A stretch of DNA of 64,000 nt, from contig WOGZ01000063.1 of assembly GCA_009733775.1 (NCBI GenBank), positions 1 to 64,000 of the forward strand, in the 5' to 3' direction. A program made the position numbers and the translations under genes. Under the pieces are notes generated by a model, which saw only the letters and a program-made list of their open reading frames with translations, was not told the origin of the DNA and made no database searches. Positions 23,699 to 36,306 of this stretch are shown one piece after another. The DNA is from Alectoria sarmentosa (lineage: Eukaryota; Ascomycota; Lecanoromycetes; Lecanorales; Parmeliaceae). Positions within the stretch are counted from its first letter, which is position 1. Each line of letters opens with the position of its first letter.

Positions 23699-26600
23699 CT
23701 ACCTGAAAAGGCTTCTGAGATCATCCAATTTGCGCTTCGCTGCTTCAGCCTTGTCAATCTTGCCACGATTCATACTGAGATCGGCAAGATTCTGCTTCTT
23801 GCGCTGAAGATCTAACATCTTCTCCTCGAAGCTATCCTTCATGATGAAGCGATAAGTGAAAACCTCGCGTCTCTGACCCAAACGATGGATTCTGTCGACA
23901 GCCTGAGCCTCAGCAGCCGGATTGAATTGTGGTTCCATGACGTAGACTTTGGATCCAGTGGTCAAGTTGAGACCTAGACCTCCAGCCATAATTGAGATGA
24001 GTATGACGCATACTATTGGGTCTTCTCTAAATGCGTCAAGAGATAGGTTGCGGTTCTTGCGGCTCATCTTCCCGTCAAGACGAACAAATTTGATGTTGTT
24101 GTCTTCAAGCGCGATCTGTATTAGATCAAGATTGGCAGTCCATCCTGAAAAGACGACGCTCTTGATGGGATGTTCACCAGAGGGTAGACTCTGAGTCTCG
24201 ACGTCAGACTTCCTCAACTCAGCCAAAAGTGCTTTCACTTTCGTATGCGGGCCTCCATATCTTCCCATGATCTTTGCGTGACGGGGATTTTCCCTAGCCA
24301 AAGCTCTAGCCTCTTCCGCGGCTTCTATACCGTCTTTAGTGAGCTCGAAGAACGATGCTCGCAACAATTGTTCGCAGAAAGGGCACTTGAAGCGATGGTC
24401 CACCGAAGAATTCTGCAAAATCGAACTCTTGACAGCGTCCATACATTGCCCGCAGATGATCTGATAACATGGCAACATGCATCCAAGTACGTCATCGCTA
24501 CCATTTGGGGTGTCTTCTCGATCCTTGATGATGATCTTGCGCGTACATTGAACGCAAGTATCTGAGTCAGTCTCTCTGAAAAGCATGAGCATCTCATAAG
24601 CTTGCTTTGAGCTGAGGGCGGGTCTGTTGTCCTCTTCTTCATCGTCGAGGGTGATGGCGTTGTCTAGGCTAAACCCCTCTGTGACCTTGAGATCGTCTTC
24701 GCTGAGGAGCTCACGGCCATGAGCGCAGAGTAGACGGAGTCGCATGATTGCTCGAAGGATATGGGCATACGTTTTTCCGCCCAAGCTCTTTTTTTGCTCA
24801 CCAGCAATGACCTTTAAGGTGTTTAAAGAATCTTTCGCGAACCAATCGTACAGACCAAACTCCTCATCAGTAAATGGCAATCTAACAACGTGATCATGGC
24901 GGCCAGGAAGATCAATACGATCTTTAAGGCGTCGCAGAGTAATGCTGTCCACCAGAAGTCGCAGCTTTGGTATGATTTCAGGATCTGCATTTTTGAATGG
25001 AGCGAGGATGAATTGAGAAAATCCGCCCTTGTCGAAAGGCTGAACTCGTAGGAATTTGATCAATGCTCCCAAGTCATCCAATCTATTCTGGACTGGAGTA
25101 CCCGTCACGGCCCATCTCCGCTGAGCTGAAAGTGCGCAGATAGCTTGAGATTGACGGGTGGATTGCTCACGGATCATGTGCGCCTCGTCAAGTACAATGC
25201 GGAAGAAGTTTGTTTGCAGCAATGGTTCAATGTCCTTGCGTTTAGCGCGTCCTCCGTATTCGCTAGCCACGATGCTGTAAGTGGTAACAACAAGATCATA
25301 CTGGGCCAAAGCATTGATGTCTGTGATGCGGTTGGCACCATGATAGACGTAGTACTTCAAAGCCCCAGGCTTGATGTGAGTCGCGATCTGATCTTCCCAG
25401 TTCGCGAGAGTACTCAATGGAGAGACAAGCAAGGTGGTTTTCGAATTGCGAATCAAAGCCCTATCGCCATCCATTTCTGGCAAATGCCCGATCTCTTCCC
25501 ATTCATTGGCTGCCTCCAAGCTTCCAACAATGAGTGACAGAATACTCAGTGTCTTGCCTAGACCCATCATATCTGCTAGAATTCCTCCGAGTACTTCAGG
25601 TGGCTTGTTACGCTCTTCTGTGCCGGTTATGACGTTGTAATAGGTAGGTGGTCCATTAGGTCGATACCTCAAGCGCCACAGCGAATTATTGTCTTCGTCT
25701 TTGTCACTGAAAACACGCTTTTGCTCCTTGTTAGTGAGAAAGTAGAGACCTTGTTTTTGATGACCGAGTAACGGTGTGGTGATACGAGGGTCAGCTTCTA
25801 TCTCTGGCAGATTCTCCGACTGCTCAAGAGAATCAAACATTCCGACGATATCGTTGTGAATCTCCTCTGCAGTACGAACGACGTAACCAGGAGCCATACG
25901 AGACGCACTCTGTGTCCCTCCAAGAGTGGTCCTCGGAGGCGTGTCGGCAGGTTGATGTGGGTTGACAATCTCGATTCCATTGTCCACCATGAAAGGGGGC
26001 CCGAGCAAGACATTTCTCTGTCTGAGAAATCTACCCAATGGCTGTGCTTTGACTTTCGGACCGTACAAGTTAATTGTAATGTCAAAGTACTCGGAGCATT
26101 CTTTGCTCGGGTAGTCAGTAGGTTGTCTCTTTCTTATAGGAATCCTAGCTTGCGTTCGGAAACGAGGGTTTTTGGAGTCCATGATCTTCGCAAGAGCCAA
26201 TGAAGTTTTCAGATCAACGTTACCGAAGTCTTTGCCCATCGGATCGATGACACGAATAATGTTGTCCTTTCCAGGGAAACGCTTGAGTTGCAACCTCATG
26301 GCTGGCCAGTCACCCTTACTGATGTAGACAGCTTTACCACCAGGACACGGCAATTGATGAGCTTGAACTTTCGTATGTTGCAAGCGCCCATAGCAAACTT
26401 CCTTCTCCTGGCTATCACTGACAACAACGATCTCCTCCCCTTCATCGTCTGGAATATCGATCAATATCAGAGGACGAGAACGCTTCGCCTGAGTAGAAGA
26501 CACGTACCTCCAGTCAGATCTACAACGGCGTTGACAGGCCCTGACTCGGCAATGCCTTGCTTTTTTCTCTCTTTCAAGTAGTCTCCGATCTCTCCACCTT

Positions 26601-27267
26601 TGCCTCCGCCAACATAACAAGCTTTCCTATCCTCTTCCACATCGAACTCGCTTTTCTCAACTTTCGGCTTCTTCTGCAGACGCTCTTCACGTTGCGAAAC
26701 GTTGTGTACTTTCTCAATCAAGCTGCCCATACCTTGGTTTTCGTAGTCCTCGTGATCTCGCTTGCGCAGACCATTGCCGTTGATCTTAGAGGGATTGCTA
26801 TTGGTCTCAATAGTATTGCCATTGGTCTCGGAGGGTTTGCCATTTGGCTGCGGATTGGAAGGACTTGATTGACCTAAAGTAGATTGGGTTGAAGCGCTTT
26901 GGGAATCTCTTTGCCGTTGATAATTGTTGAAGCCTTTCGGATCGAGAAGGCGACGTGGATCAAACGTGCTCGAGGCTATTTGCCCCGCGGCGGCCGCATT
27001 CTGTGAGCCCATGGCCTTGTTGCCTTTGTATTCAAGGACAAAGTAAGCATCATCCTTTGATCGTTGCGGTGCAATGTCAGGTACGATAGTTGCTTCAAAG
27101 CAAGATTCAGATTGAGGCGGTTCACTGCCGCCACGAGCTGGCAAAAAGGAAGGTTCAAAGTGAAATAAGGTGGGGGTACCATTAGCCAAGTGCTTCTTCA
27201 GGGCTTTAGGATCTGTGAGCATTGCAGCGGATATTGGAGTGCCGTTGGCCGCAGTTAAGGAAGGCAT
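23699..27267 (-). CDS. SNF2-family ATPase with embedded RING finger (Rad5/HLTF-like)
   Basis: Exons 27267-26508 and 26448-23699 give 1,169 residues; the 59-nt intron restores VVDLTGDDEGEEIVVVSDS, whose VVDLT resembles a SUMO-interacting motif. A conserved fungal region (about 270-420, including INLYGP and the VLLGPPFMVDNGIEI block) precedes the ATPase. Walker A is GLGKT (549-553) and Walker B is DEAH (674-677). A C3HC4-like RING (about 885-945, CVQC...CGQC...CPFC) sits between the helicase halves, and the C-terminal helicase lobe holds VDRIHRLGQRREVFTYRF. This layout defines the Rad5/HLTF/Rad16/Uls1 group, which couples translocase and ubiquitin-ligase activity in replication-stress tolerance or chromatin remodelling. 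I cannot choose the exact orthologue; a HIRAN domain is not evident. The 5' region has a long GAA/GGA-rich tract. Confidence 0.85.
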
Positions 27268-28231
27268 GTTGTGAGATGTATGCCTCGAGCGAAGATGTCG
27301 AGGTTGTGATCATGTATGGTGATCTGAGGGAAAGACGGTCGTGGAAGGTGGAGGAGCCAAAAGGGACGGTGAGGTGGACGGATTAATTGAACTTGACATT
27401 GTGAGTGAAGTGATTGAAGTGAAGGTTGATGCTAATGAGGATGAGTAGGAGAATGAAAATAGGAATAAGAATGAGAATGAGAAGGAGAAGGAGAAGGAGA
27501 AGGAAGGGGAAATTGATTACAAAGCATGGTGTATCTCTTTTATATCAAAGGTATCTCCTAACAAGTAACTATGTATGTAGAATTGGATGACAATGAGACA
27601 ATTTTAGCTTACTTTAATAATGAGTCGATCGATGCCGAGGAACGCCACCATTACAGTACCTAAAGTACCTTACCTTACCTTACCTCTACCTTAATATCTA
27701 TTTAGGTAAAGTACCTAAGGTAAGCTCCTAAGGTACCTTAGTCGATTATGCTATGCAGCTGCGCTAGCGTACGGGAACTAAGATAAGATAGCGTCTGGAA
27801 AATAAGGTACTTACTTTACGTAAAGAATGCAAAGTATGCATTAAAGGTAAAGTAAAATGAAGCCACAACCTAAGAGCCTCACCACTCACTACCAGGATGC
27901 CATGACTGATGACGTGTGTAGCGTGTTGGAAAGCTTGAATTACCTAGAATTCCCCAAGATACACGGGTAATGTTCCTTGAGCTTGTCCCTACTTTATTGA
28001 GGTCGAGACCAAGTACCGTATCAAATCAGAGCTGATACCGTAGTACGTACGGTACCTGACATTCGTTGTCCCATTTTTACATGGAGCAAATTTCTAGCAA
28101 TCTTCACCGCCATCATGTATGCTTCATGCCCTCATCCACCACGCCGAGTCCCATGGGCGCCAATGTCTTTTATCCATACTTTACCTTTACCCGTAATCTT
28201 ACAAGCAGTAGCCAAGTATGCATGCAGACCC
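27268..28231. other. Intergenic region with purine tract and CCTTA motif cluster
   Basis: This 964-bp stretch holds a GGAGAA-rich tract (27441-27511), CT-rich when read toward the SNF2 gene, then a dense cluster of ACCTTA/TAAGGTA units (27657-27745) and scattered GTACCTAA-like motifs. No gene is supported. Confidence 0.55.
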
Positions 28232-30743
28232 TCAACACCATGTGAACACAGGGTTCTTGCTTTTGACCGTTTCCAGCCTTTCCACAATTACTTTTCGCTG
28301 ATTTCCTTCCATGCCTTCAGCAGCCGAGTAACCTAGATCTCCTTCCAAATCATCTCCATCGCCCAGAAAGCCTCCACCATGTCGCGTCGAGAAAGAGTAG
28401 CGCCGCCGTTGGCTGCTCGTGCTTGCATTCTTTCTGTGCCCTTCGAAGCTGAGTCGAGTCTTCGATCTCGTGCCACTCGGCCTCGTGTTGTTTGCGTGCA
28501 CCATTTTGGCCTCGTCTATCTTGGCTTGCTGGTCCAGCAATGGCCCGCGCACAGTTGTTGGGCTTCCTGTTCCATTGGGGGACTGTCCAAGGTCCGATGT
28601 GCTGTTATTTCGTGATAGATCGAAGCGATTTGGATTTGGTAGATCAATTGTAGGTGACGACAGGCCAAGGAGATCGTGCTGTGGTTGTGGTGCAGAGGCA
28701 TTGGCGGCGCTTATGTCCATTTCCTCTTCTTCGATACTTTTCCGCACATCCTTATCTCTCCGCCTCCGCATCTCAGCAGAAGGTACCCGCATAGGAATAG
28801 CAACAGGGATATCAACGAGATCATCCCACACGCACACACGCGTGCGCCGAGTCAACTCGAGCGGGCCGTGATCTGATGTTTTCAGCGTCTCAACGACATT
28901 CCATGCTTGCCCTTTCATTACAGCTATCTGCCTGGCAAACATTTTCTCCTTAAAGTCAGAGTCTTGGCTAAATACTCGACGAAGAGCTAGTTGCGTATCG
29001 CTCCACCATTTCGTAGAGGTGAGCAAAGGAAGAAAGTGGTCTCGAGTCTTTTGTGAAAATGGTTGGCCAATCAGAGAGACAGGGAGAAAGAGCCAACCGA
29101 ATGGGAAGCTTCGCCACTGGGAAGCGGTTAGCGAAAGTCCACATAGCATTTGCAGTTTGGCCTACAGCATCTGGGTGCTTCCATGGCCACGACAAACTAT
29201 TGTCGATGGCCCCAATCGAAATGGAGGCACCTTTTCCAGATTCCGAATTCGAGGGTGTGTCTGATCTGGTCGCAGTTGACATAGCCTCTTGGCGCTTGTA
29301 AGGGGAGGTTCTGGGCTTTTTGTTTCCTTCCCTGTTAGTCTTGATCACGGGGACCGGCCGATCACCTGAACTGCCATTCATCTGCGGCGGTTCCGCAACA
29401 ATAGAGACCTCCTGACTCGCCTCATCTACCCTTATCATCCAGTTGTCCAAGCCTCGGTCTGTATTTCTCATGATATAGTCTAAGATCACAAGCTTCTCGA
29501 GCTCTTCTCCGAAAGCCTGCTTGAGTTGTTCCGTCCAGGTAAATCCCCTTTCCTGATCTTGGGTTTCTTCATCGCCATTTATGGACCGAATTTCGCTGCG
29601 AATGTCTTCATCATCCTCTGACGGAGCGCTACCAGGCCTGCATGTCTCTGTCCAAGGTCTTTTTCTCCATCTTGGCGCATCGTCCGGCCGAAAGCCTGAA
29701 CTGACTTGATCTGGCCATGGATGGTCCCGCAGAAATAGATTCGCGTCTTTAAATCCCTTGAGAAAGACCTGGAAGCTTCCAACCTTTGCGGGTAAAGGCT
29801 TCCGTTTTCGGTAGTATGCAGACTTGTCCCAGAAATCGTAATGGAATGATTTAGATGAAAGGTATACGATGTCCGTATAGGGCACCAGTTTCGTCCGTAG
29901 TCTACAGTCCAACACGTACGCAGCTGCCTCGGAAACGTAGGAAAGGTTGGGTATAAGACATGCTCTGCCAAAAAAGCAAGGAAACAGATTTCGATGTAGC
30001 CACTTGGTCCATTTGGGATTTCTCGACGCGTACGGCTCCTCGTCTTTTGGTTTGAAAACCCCGATGACCTTTCCGTCGCTGTTTCGGGCAAAGTAGCTCC
30101 CTGAACTACCTTGTGAAATCATCTTTGGATGTACACCGAGCTCGATGGCAACCTTGACGCTCTCCACAACGTCGTCGAACCCCATTTTCGTCATCCTGTC
30201 TCCCTGGGTTTCGCTAAGGTCCAACGCAAGAGTTTCTACACTTGCTGGGCGTGACCCTTCCGGTGCCTGGAACACAGAGTGTTTGATCTCCAATTGTTCC
30301 TCTTCTTGCGACTTCCCTTTCACCCTGCTGATTTTGAACTTTGACGCTATTTCTTCCGCCCATCTCTCTAGCCTAGCATTAATTGCTTTGATGTCCACAC
30401 CCGATGAACTTCTCCGCAGTCGCCGTCTGCCTGTATTCGGTCGTTTCTGATGTCTGGCAGAGCTCTCGTTGAGGCCCGCTTGCATGGGTGCAAGGGGTTG
30501 TGCCTGAATGGGAGCATAGCGAGGTGCTGAGAGGGTGGATATGGTTCGAGGTACTCGGAAAGCGTCATCTTCCTCGGAATCGTCTAGATATGCATTATCG
30601 TCGTCTGCTTGAGCTATCCGAGCATAACCTGAAGTTGGAGGTCTGTGTCGAGGCATGCTTTTTTTAAAGGCGAATGTGTCTGCCAGCCGACTTGACGAGC
30701 TTGAATTTGGAGGTGCGGCTGCCAGCCGGGAAGAGCCGTCCAT
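28232..30743 (-). CDS. LSB6: Type II phosphatidylinositol 4-kinase (Lsb6)
   Basis: Exons 30743-29166 and 29116-28232 give 820 residues. The 49-nt intron carries a CTAAC branch motif and joins SWPWKHPDA to WRSFPFGWLFLP. The kinase core has the ATP-binding SQGSSGSYFARN (about 210-221) with VFKPKDEEPYA following, the conserved Cys-rich turn FPCFFGRACLIPN (palmitoylation site in relatives), and the catalytic block DYIMRNTDRGLDNWMIR (422-438). The Ile-Asp-Asn near 515 fits the metal-binding position. An FSQKTRDHFLPLL region and a long Ser-rich, disordered C-terminus follow. The enzyme makes PI4P on endosomal, vacuolar and plasma membranes. It lies tandem with SPC24. Confidence 0.92.
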
Positions 30744-31276
30744 GATTCAGGATTCAGCTCCCTCCTTGCTCGTACTCTATTAAATTGACCGGCTTTGACT
30801 GATACTATACTAGTACTGGACAATGGGTATCCTGAGCCATAATCATACTGAAAGCAGGATGAGACGAACAATCTTCTCTCTACAAGATGTAAATATCATC
30901 TCAACAAGCAACTCTCTGACCCTAGTGCATCTTGTCTTAACTTTTGGCAAAGCCACAAACCCCACTTTCTCTCACAACGGCTCCACCTTGTACATTTTCA
31001 CATCGTGTAAGGGCAGAGACTATGACACATGCTGCTACATAATGCCGAGACCCATTATTGGTCCGTGGGCAATCGATCCTACGGGGATGCTGGCCTCGCA
31101 AATACCAGCAGCCATTGCGCGACTCCGTCGCCATCAGAAGGCCGATCAACTTCGTTCGAGATGCTCTTCAGCCTAGAGCAACAGAAGATCTCTTTTTACC
31201 AAGACTCCTTTCTTATTCCAGCCGCCCACATGTGTGCGGCACACGTCATGTCCACACATCATCGTCTGATCGTCCC
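30744..31276. other. Intergenic region upstream of LSB6
   Basis: This 533-bp stretch separates the LSB6 start from the SPC24 stop. Frames present (for example 31058-31306 plus strand) are short and unrecognised. Confidence 0.5.
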
Positions 31277-32048
31277 CTACTGCATTGTCTGCCAGAGATA
31301 GTTTGAATAAAAGAACTTGGGGAATTCCGTGTCGACGTTGACAACGTGGACGTCGCCTTTCCGACTGTTTCGGATTACCGCTTTGTTGTAGTCGCCTGCG
31401 TTATCGGCTTCGACGTCGATGCCAAGGGATCGGTACACCTTCAGCTTTAGACTTCGATTGCGGTGGTTAGCGATGACTCGAAAACCCCCAATTGAAATAG
31501 AGACGCCCACATTATAGGATCATCCACCTCTCTCTTGGCCTTCACCAATTCGCCTCCTTCTACTCCTTCAACCTCCAAGTCATGCAATCGGCTCTTCAGA
31601 CCTTCCAGCTCCTGCTCCAGCCTCTCCCCCTCAATTTCGAGATCTGAGGCTGCTTTTGCAACACGGAATTTTTGTGTATCGAGCTCGATTATTTGGGATG
31701 CATGGTCTGTGCTGTTTTGCGAGCTGACAGTCTCGCTGTGTTGCTGTGACATAGTCGCAAAATTGCGTGAAAGTTCTGCGTGATGGATTAGCCTTCGTTC
31801 TTTTGCGAAGACCAAATAGCGCATAATTACTCTTCAAGGCGCTCTCGGCTTCCCGTATGCGTAAATGGCGAGCTTGCTGAAGGGTAGATAGGGACTCATT
31901 GATACGACCGATGGCAATTTTGTCGGTGTCGATGTGGAAATTGGCCATGGTGCTTTGCACAAGCTTTAAGCCGGTCAGTGTAGCAGGTTTATCGCAATGC
32001 GCTTCAATAATGAGCTCTTACCATGGCTGGGTCTTCGTCGAACAACAT
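31277..32048 (-). CDS. SPC24: Kinetochore protein Spc24 (Ndc80 complex)
   Basis: Four exons (32048-32022, 31963-31831, 31775-31511, 31451-31277) give 199 residues. The first exon encodes only nine residues, MLFDEDPAM. A coiled coil runs from about residue 60 to 130 (LEIEGERLEQELEGLKSRLH). The globular C-terminal domain reads LKLKVYRSLGIDVEADNAGD followed by YNKAVIRN and ends with NYLWQTM, which is diagnostic for Spc24. Spc24 pairs with Spc25 to anchor the Ndc80 complex to the inner kinetochore. All three intron junctions are phase-consistent. It is divergent from FIS1 with about 410 bp between starts. Confidence 0.92.
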
Positions 32049-32458
32049 CTTGGAATATTGGTACAGGCTTTGCTGGAAGAGCTCGGTCGGCAGCGGCACC
32101 CAATCTGTACTCGACCGGGAAGACTATATCTATCACCAGAAGTTCCAAGATCGGGAGCCTTCACGGTAGAAATGCTTCACTGAAAAGCAAACACGGTCAA
32201 TTGCGTAAGGTAGGAGCGAAAAGTAAACAATGAAGATGATCGGCGCCAGAGTGGCACATCCATGATCCCGCCGGCGGCTAGCACTAGCAGAGGTGGGTGC
32301 AGAGCTAGCGTCCAGCGCCACACAAGTGACACGGAGCCAAGCACAAGTCGTTAGTTTAAGCACTGCTGTCGTTGCCTACCTACACTTTGTCTCCTTCTCT
32401 TTCTGTCTACTACTGTTTCTTACTGTTCCTTTGTTTACCCTGGTCTACTTAAGTTGGG
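32049..32458. promoter_or_regulatory. Divergent promoter region, SPC24/FIS1
   Basis: This stretch between the divergent starts has a CT-rich block (32385-32445) just before the FIS1 start. No further element can be assigned. Confidence 0.4.
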
Positions 32459-33117
32459 ATGTCCAATCTACCATGTAAGCTAATTTGGTTCTTCCGGGCC
32501 CAGTGTTAGCATAAGAACTTCCTTGATGCAATATTGGCTAACATGGCATGATACCTACCAGACGCGGCAGATGCTGATAGGTAGGACCCCTGCTGAAAAA
32601 CCAATACCGGCATCAGCGCACTCACTGTGAAGCTATGCAGTCCCTTGAAACCCTCCGAGCTCAAGGTCCTTCGAGATCAATACGAGAAAGAGGGAGACTA
32701 CGTTGGCGTGCAGACCAAATTCAATTATGCATGGGTAGGCTACGAACATTCATACCAAATCCAACTCCTTTGCTCATTCCATCTCAGGGCCTGATAAAAT
32801 CCTCCGCACGTGGTGAGCAACAAGACGGGGTTCGCCTACTCTCAGAGATATTTCGAAACGCACCGGAGCGGAGGCGGGAATGCTTGTACTATCTGGCACT
32901 CGGAAACTACAAGCTGGGAAATTACGCAGAGGCTCGCAGATATAACGACCTACTCCTCGACCACGAGCCTTCAAATCTGCAGGCAGGGAGTTTGAGAGGC
33001 CTCATTGATGACAAGGTCGCCAAGGAAAGTCTGCTGGGAGTAGCAATACTCAGTGGTGTGGCCATTGCAGCGGCTGGAGTGGGCGCCATGATTTTCAAAG
33101 GAGCAAGGAGGAGGTAG
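32459..33117 (+). CDS. FIS1: Mitochondrial fission protein Fis1
   Basis: Four exons (32459-32474, 32562-32580, 32641-32734, 32788-33117) give 152 residues. The first two exons are only 16 and 19 nt; spliced, the N-terminus reads MSNLPYAADADSPLKPSELK, matching fungal Fis1. TPR-like helices follow (KFNYAWGLIKSS, RRECLYYLALGNYKLGNYAE, ARRYNDLLLDHEP). The C-terminal tail anchor is LLGVAILSGVAIAAAGVGAM followed by basic KGARRR, placing it in the mitochondrial and peroxisomal outer membrane. It recruits the Dnm1 fission machinery. A predictor using the in-frame ATG at 32635 would give a wrong N-terminus. Confidence 0.92.
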
Positions 33118-33561
33118 AGCGCAAGCGCGTTGTTTCTGCTTTGGGGTTTGGGGCTACGATTTGAACGATAGAGTGTCTGTGCTTTCCGTACCGAGACTTG
33201 ATATCAAGGTGGACTTTTGAACGATGACGTGACGGTTGATAGTAGGGTGTGGCAAGACAAGAATGGTGCATCATGAGGTATGGAAAATGGTAGAAAGGCG
33301 AAGAAGCCAAACATGACACGGGTCTTGATTGCTGCCCGGCTGAATGACTAGTCACGGTTCTCTTTTAAAGTATTTCACCTTCAAGGGATTTGCCCCTCCA
33401 GAGCACTTGAGACCAAAGGCAATGAAGGATATTTTGCCATCTTGCCACGAGTTCATTACTAGACTTTGACTGGGAGTACTGAATACTTGTATTATTGCCT
33501 ACTACATACACTTGTTCCTTGGGCACAAAGCGGCCGTTTGACAAGAGTCGAGTATCGGTGT

Positions 33562-33640
33562 CAGTGATAGTATCAGTCTTCGTCTCCGTCTCCGACTCAG
33601 TCTCCGTCTCCGTCTCAGTCTCAGTCCCAGTCTTGTTTCG
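33562..33640. repeat. Hexameric microsatellite
   Basis: Imperfect repeats of a GTCTCC/GTCTCA unit. Read on the minus strand it would encode a Glu-Thr run, which is a product of the repeat rather than a gene. Confidence 0.75.
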
Positions 33641-33820
33641 GCGCTTTGGCTGGGAACGGAACGTCATCTTGGCTTGGCACCGTGTTGAAGCTCCCGATTG
33701 GTTGGTCAAGTCATTCAACATACATAATCACTCCTCTCTGTCTGACATTGATTCATTCATTCTACCGGGAATCCTCTTGACTTTGACATATTGATATTCA
33801 AGACTCCTTCCATCAAACGA

Positions 33821-33861
33821 AACAACAACAACATCATCATCATCATCATCATCATCATCAT
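33821..33861. repeat. Trinucleotide microsatellite
   Basis: An (ACA)n run grading into about ten ATC units, 280 bp upstream of the RING-H2 gene start. Confidence 0.85.
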
Positions 33862-34140
33862 TCACATATCGCAGACTTTCTGTCGTTCGCTTTCTCCTTC
33901 CTACCAGAACCCCACTGCGCCTCAATCCACAACTAGAACTCTCTACTCCGGTTCGCCATATCTCACCACACCACACCACACCACATGTTTCACTGCCTTA
34001 TCTAGGCACTTGCTTGACGACTTCGCGTTTGTTCAATCCTCTGCAACTTGGCTACACCGGCTTGAAGAACGGCTTATTTCACACAATCTACCAACGCCTG
34101 CTTCGCAAAGGAACAAAACCCCATTCTTACAAGACATAGT

Positions 34141-35825
34141 ATGGCCGACCAAGGCGGACAGCAGCGAGAAATCGTCTTCTGTCACGCTTGTTCAAACGAA
34201 TGGCTCCGACATCAGCATGGTCTGCAGTGTCCAGAGTGCCATTCCGATGCTGTTGAGATTGTGAGTCTTCCCAACGCTGAGTCTGTTTACCTTGCCGTCA
34301 AAGGCTGCGATACTATCCGCAAGACCTTTCAAACTCTAATTCCTTCTATTGACAGATCGACGAGCGTCACGATCCACGAGACAATCAAGTCGACGTCAGC
34401 GACGACGACGATGATGAGAACGAGCCTACCTCAACAAACGACGACAGCCTACCCCACCATGCCACACATCGTCACAATCCTTGGCAAGCAGAAGCGCCAG
34501 ATCCCGATGAGCCAGATATCGAGCACGTTGAATGGAATCCTGCTCCGGGCGTGCACTTCGCTCGCACTTCCTATCGATCATCTTCGCCTATGGGTCGAGG
34601 TCAAGCCAATGATCCCTTCGCGCCCTTGTTTCAAAGCATTTCTACCATATTTGAAGGCGCAGCAAACGCAAATGCAAATGTCCAGGGTCGACCGCAAGCG
34701 AGGAATATGCGGGCCATACAGCATCCAACTCATACTCACCGTCCGGAATTTGCCTCTCAGAATCCGTTTCCTAATCACCAGCATCACCACATTCACCATC
34801 ATGGTAGCCCATGGACTCCCGGCTCTGGTCCGCCGGGCGGTCGACAGGCGTTTACAGCAACTGGCCGAATATGGCCTCAGAACGGTCCCAATGCACCTCC
34901 GAACGACAGAAGCATAAACAATCTTCACAGGTCAGTCTAGATACCTATGCTCTATACTGGTTCTTTATTAACCATCCTCAGCGTGCTCGCCACAATGTTA
35001 CAATCGATGCAAGCCAGCATGGTTGATCCTCATGGAGATGGGGGGCAGCACACTGGTATGCCTAACCTTAATACCTTCATCACACAAATGCTCGGCGGCG
35101 TTTCTGGAGACGCTGTCTACAGTGAAGAAGCCCTTGACCGCATAATTACGCAGATGATGGATCAAAATCACCAAGGCAGCGCCCCGGGTCCAGCTTCGGC
35201 GCCAGCTATAGCTGCGCTACCCAAGAAGCCAGCAGATAAGACTATGATGGGGACAGACGGAAAAGCGGAATGCTCAGTGTGCATGGACGCCGTAGAAATT
35301 GGAGACGAAGTTACTGTGTTGCCGTGCAATCATTGGTTCCACGGAGACTGCGTGGGCGCTTGGCTCAAAGAGCATGACACCTGTCCCCACTGCCGAGCGG
35401 GCATCATGCCAAAGGAAGGCGGAGCCGTCGTTCCACGGTCTCCAGGCCAAGCGCCACGACATGCCCAGAATCCGTTCTCGGATACGAATTCGCCCAATTT
35501 GGGCACCCCCCCAAGTCAAAACGGCATCAATCAGCGACCCCCTATACCGGGCGCTTTCCCTCAGCCGGGTTTGAATCAGCCATATGTACTAGGGGGGTTT
35601 CAGCGGTATTCGGAACCACAGGCGTTCGTTCAGCCACAAGGACACTTTCTACCACAGCCTTCGCAACAGAATCAGAGGAGGAGAAGCAGCGCGAGGGGAA
35701 ATGGCAATGGCAACGGCAACAGCAACGGGAATCTAGGTGAAGGGAGCAGCGGAAGTAGCCAGGGATCCGGTGTAACGGGCTGGTTCAGAAATCTACGGGG
35801 AGGCGGCAGTAGTGGAGATCGATAA
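34141..35825 (+). CDS. RING-H2 E3 ubiquitin ligase (RNF126/RNF115-like)
   Basis: Three exons (34141-34260, 34356-34930, 34982-35825) give 512 residues. The N-terminus has a four-Cys zinc finger (FCHACSNEWL...CPECHSD, residues 13-36) like the ubiquitin-binding finger of RNF126/BCA2 proteins. An acidic Asp-rich stretch and a His/Asn/Gly-rich linker follow. The RING-H2 domain (about 329-370) reads CSVCMDAVEIGDEV, then CNHWFHGDCVGAWL and CPHC. The C-terminus is Pro/Gln-rich and then Asn-Gly and Gly-Ser repetitive. The layout suggests a cytosolic E3 in protein quality control or endosomal sorting, an inference from domain order only. The initial exon ends in phase 0 before a 95-nt intron. Confidence 0.85.
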
Positions 35826-36306
35826 TGAGGCCAGGCTGCCGGTGATCGTTGCTTGAATCGGCGAAGGGGTTATGGGAACGCATGACTTACGAAATCAGCT
35901 GAGATCGTCTGGGACTTGGCTGCCTATAGAGCGTTTGCTAGGTTCTCGATGCTCTTTAGTTTTTCATATCACCACTGCGATGTGACTGCATTGTAGGCGT
36001 TGGGAAGAAATAGGAGGCTTCATGGCTTGCCACTAGCTGCGCGCAGACACCCAATTCTGATGAGAGCACGGTGGATCTTGGGACAGTGGGTTGCTGAAGC
36101 GTGGTCAATAGATAGCATAGATGAAGCTGATACCCAATGTACCTCCTGTCCCCTGCTTTGGAGACTACGATCTGGAATCCCAATCATAGTTCGCAGATAG
36201 ATCATCTATTGTCTTGCTTCTACCAATTCAAAACATATATACACCAAAAGGAAGTAACACTTGTCAATCAACCCGCTACGAACCCATGCAAAATCAAATC
36301 TCTCTA
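35826..36306. other. Convergent intergenic region
   Basis: 481 bp between the RING-H2 gene and BST1 3' ends. I see nothing distinctive. Confidence 0.5.

Larger units (their letters stand above)
33118..34140. other. Intergenic region with simple repeats
   Basis: About 1 kb between FIS1 and the RING-H2 gene. It holds a GTCTC(A/C)-type hexamer microsatellite (33562-33640) and an ACA/ATC trinucleotide tract (33821-33861). A pyrimidine-rich stretch follows toward the downstream start. No gene is supported. Confidence 0.6.

Noticed and set aside
26489..26507. 19-nt intron between VVDLTGG and AKRSRP in the SNF2-RING gene
   Set aside because: Too short to splice; the 59-nt intron using the later CAG acceptor gives VVDLTGDDEGEE and keeps frame.
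33365..33721. Minus-strand Glu-Thr repeat protein
   Set aside because: It is the translation of a hexamer microsatellite with no other support.
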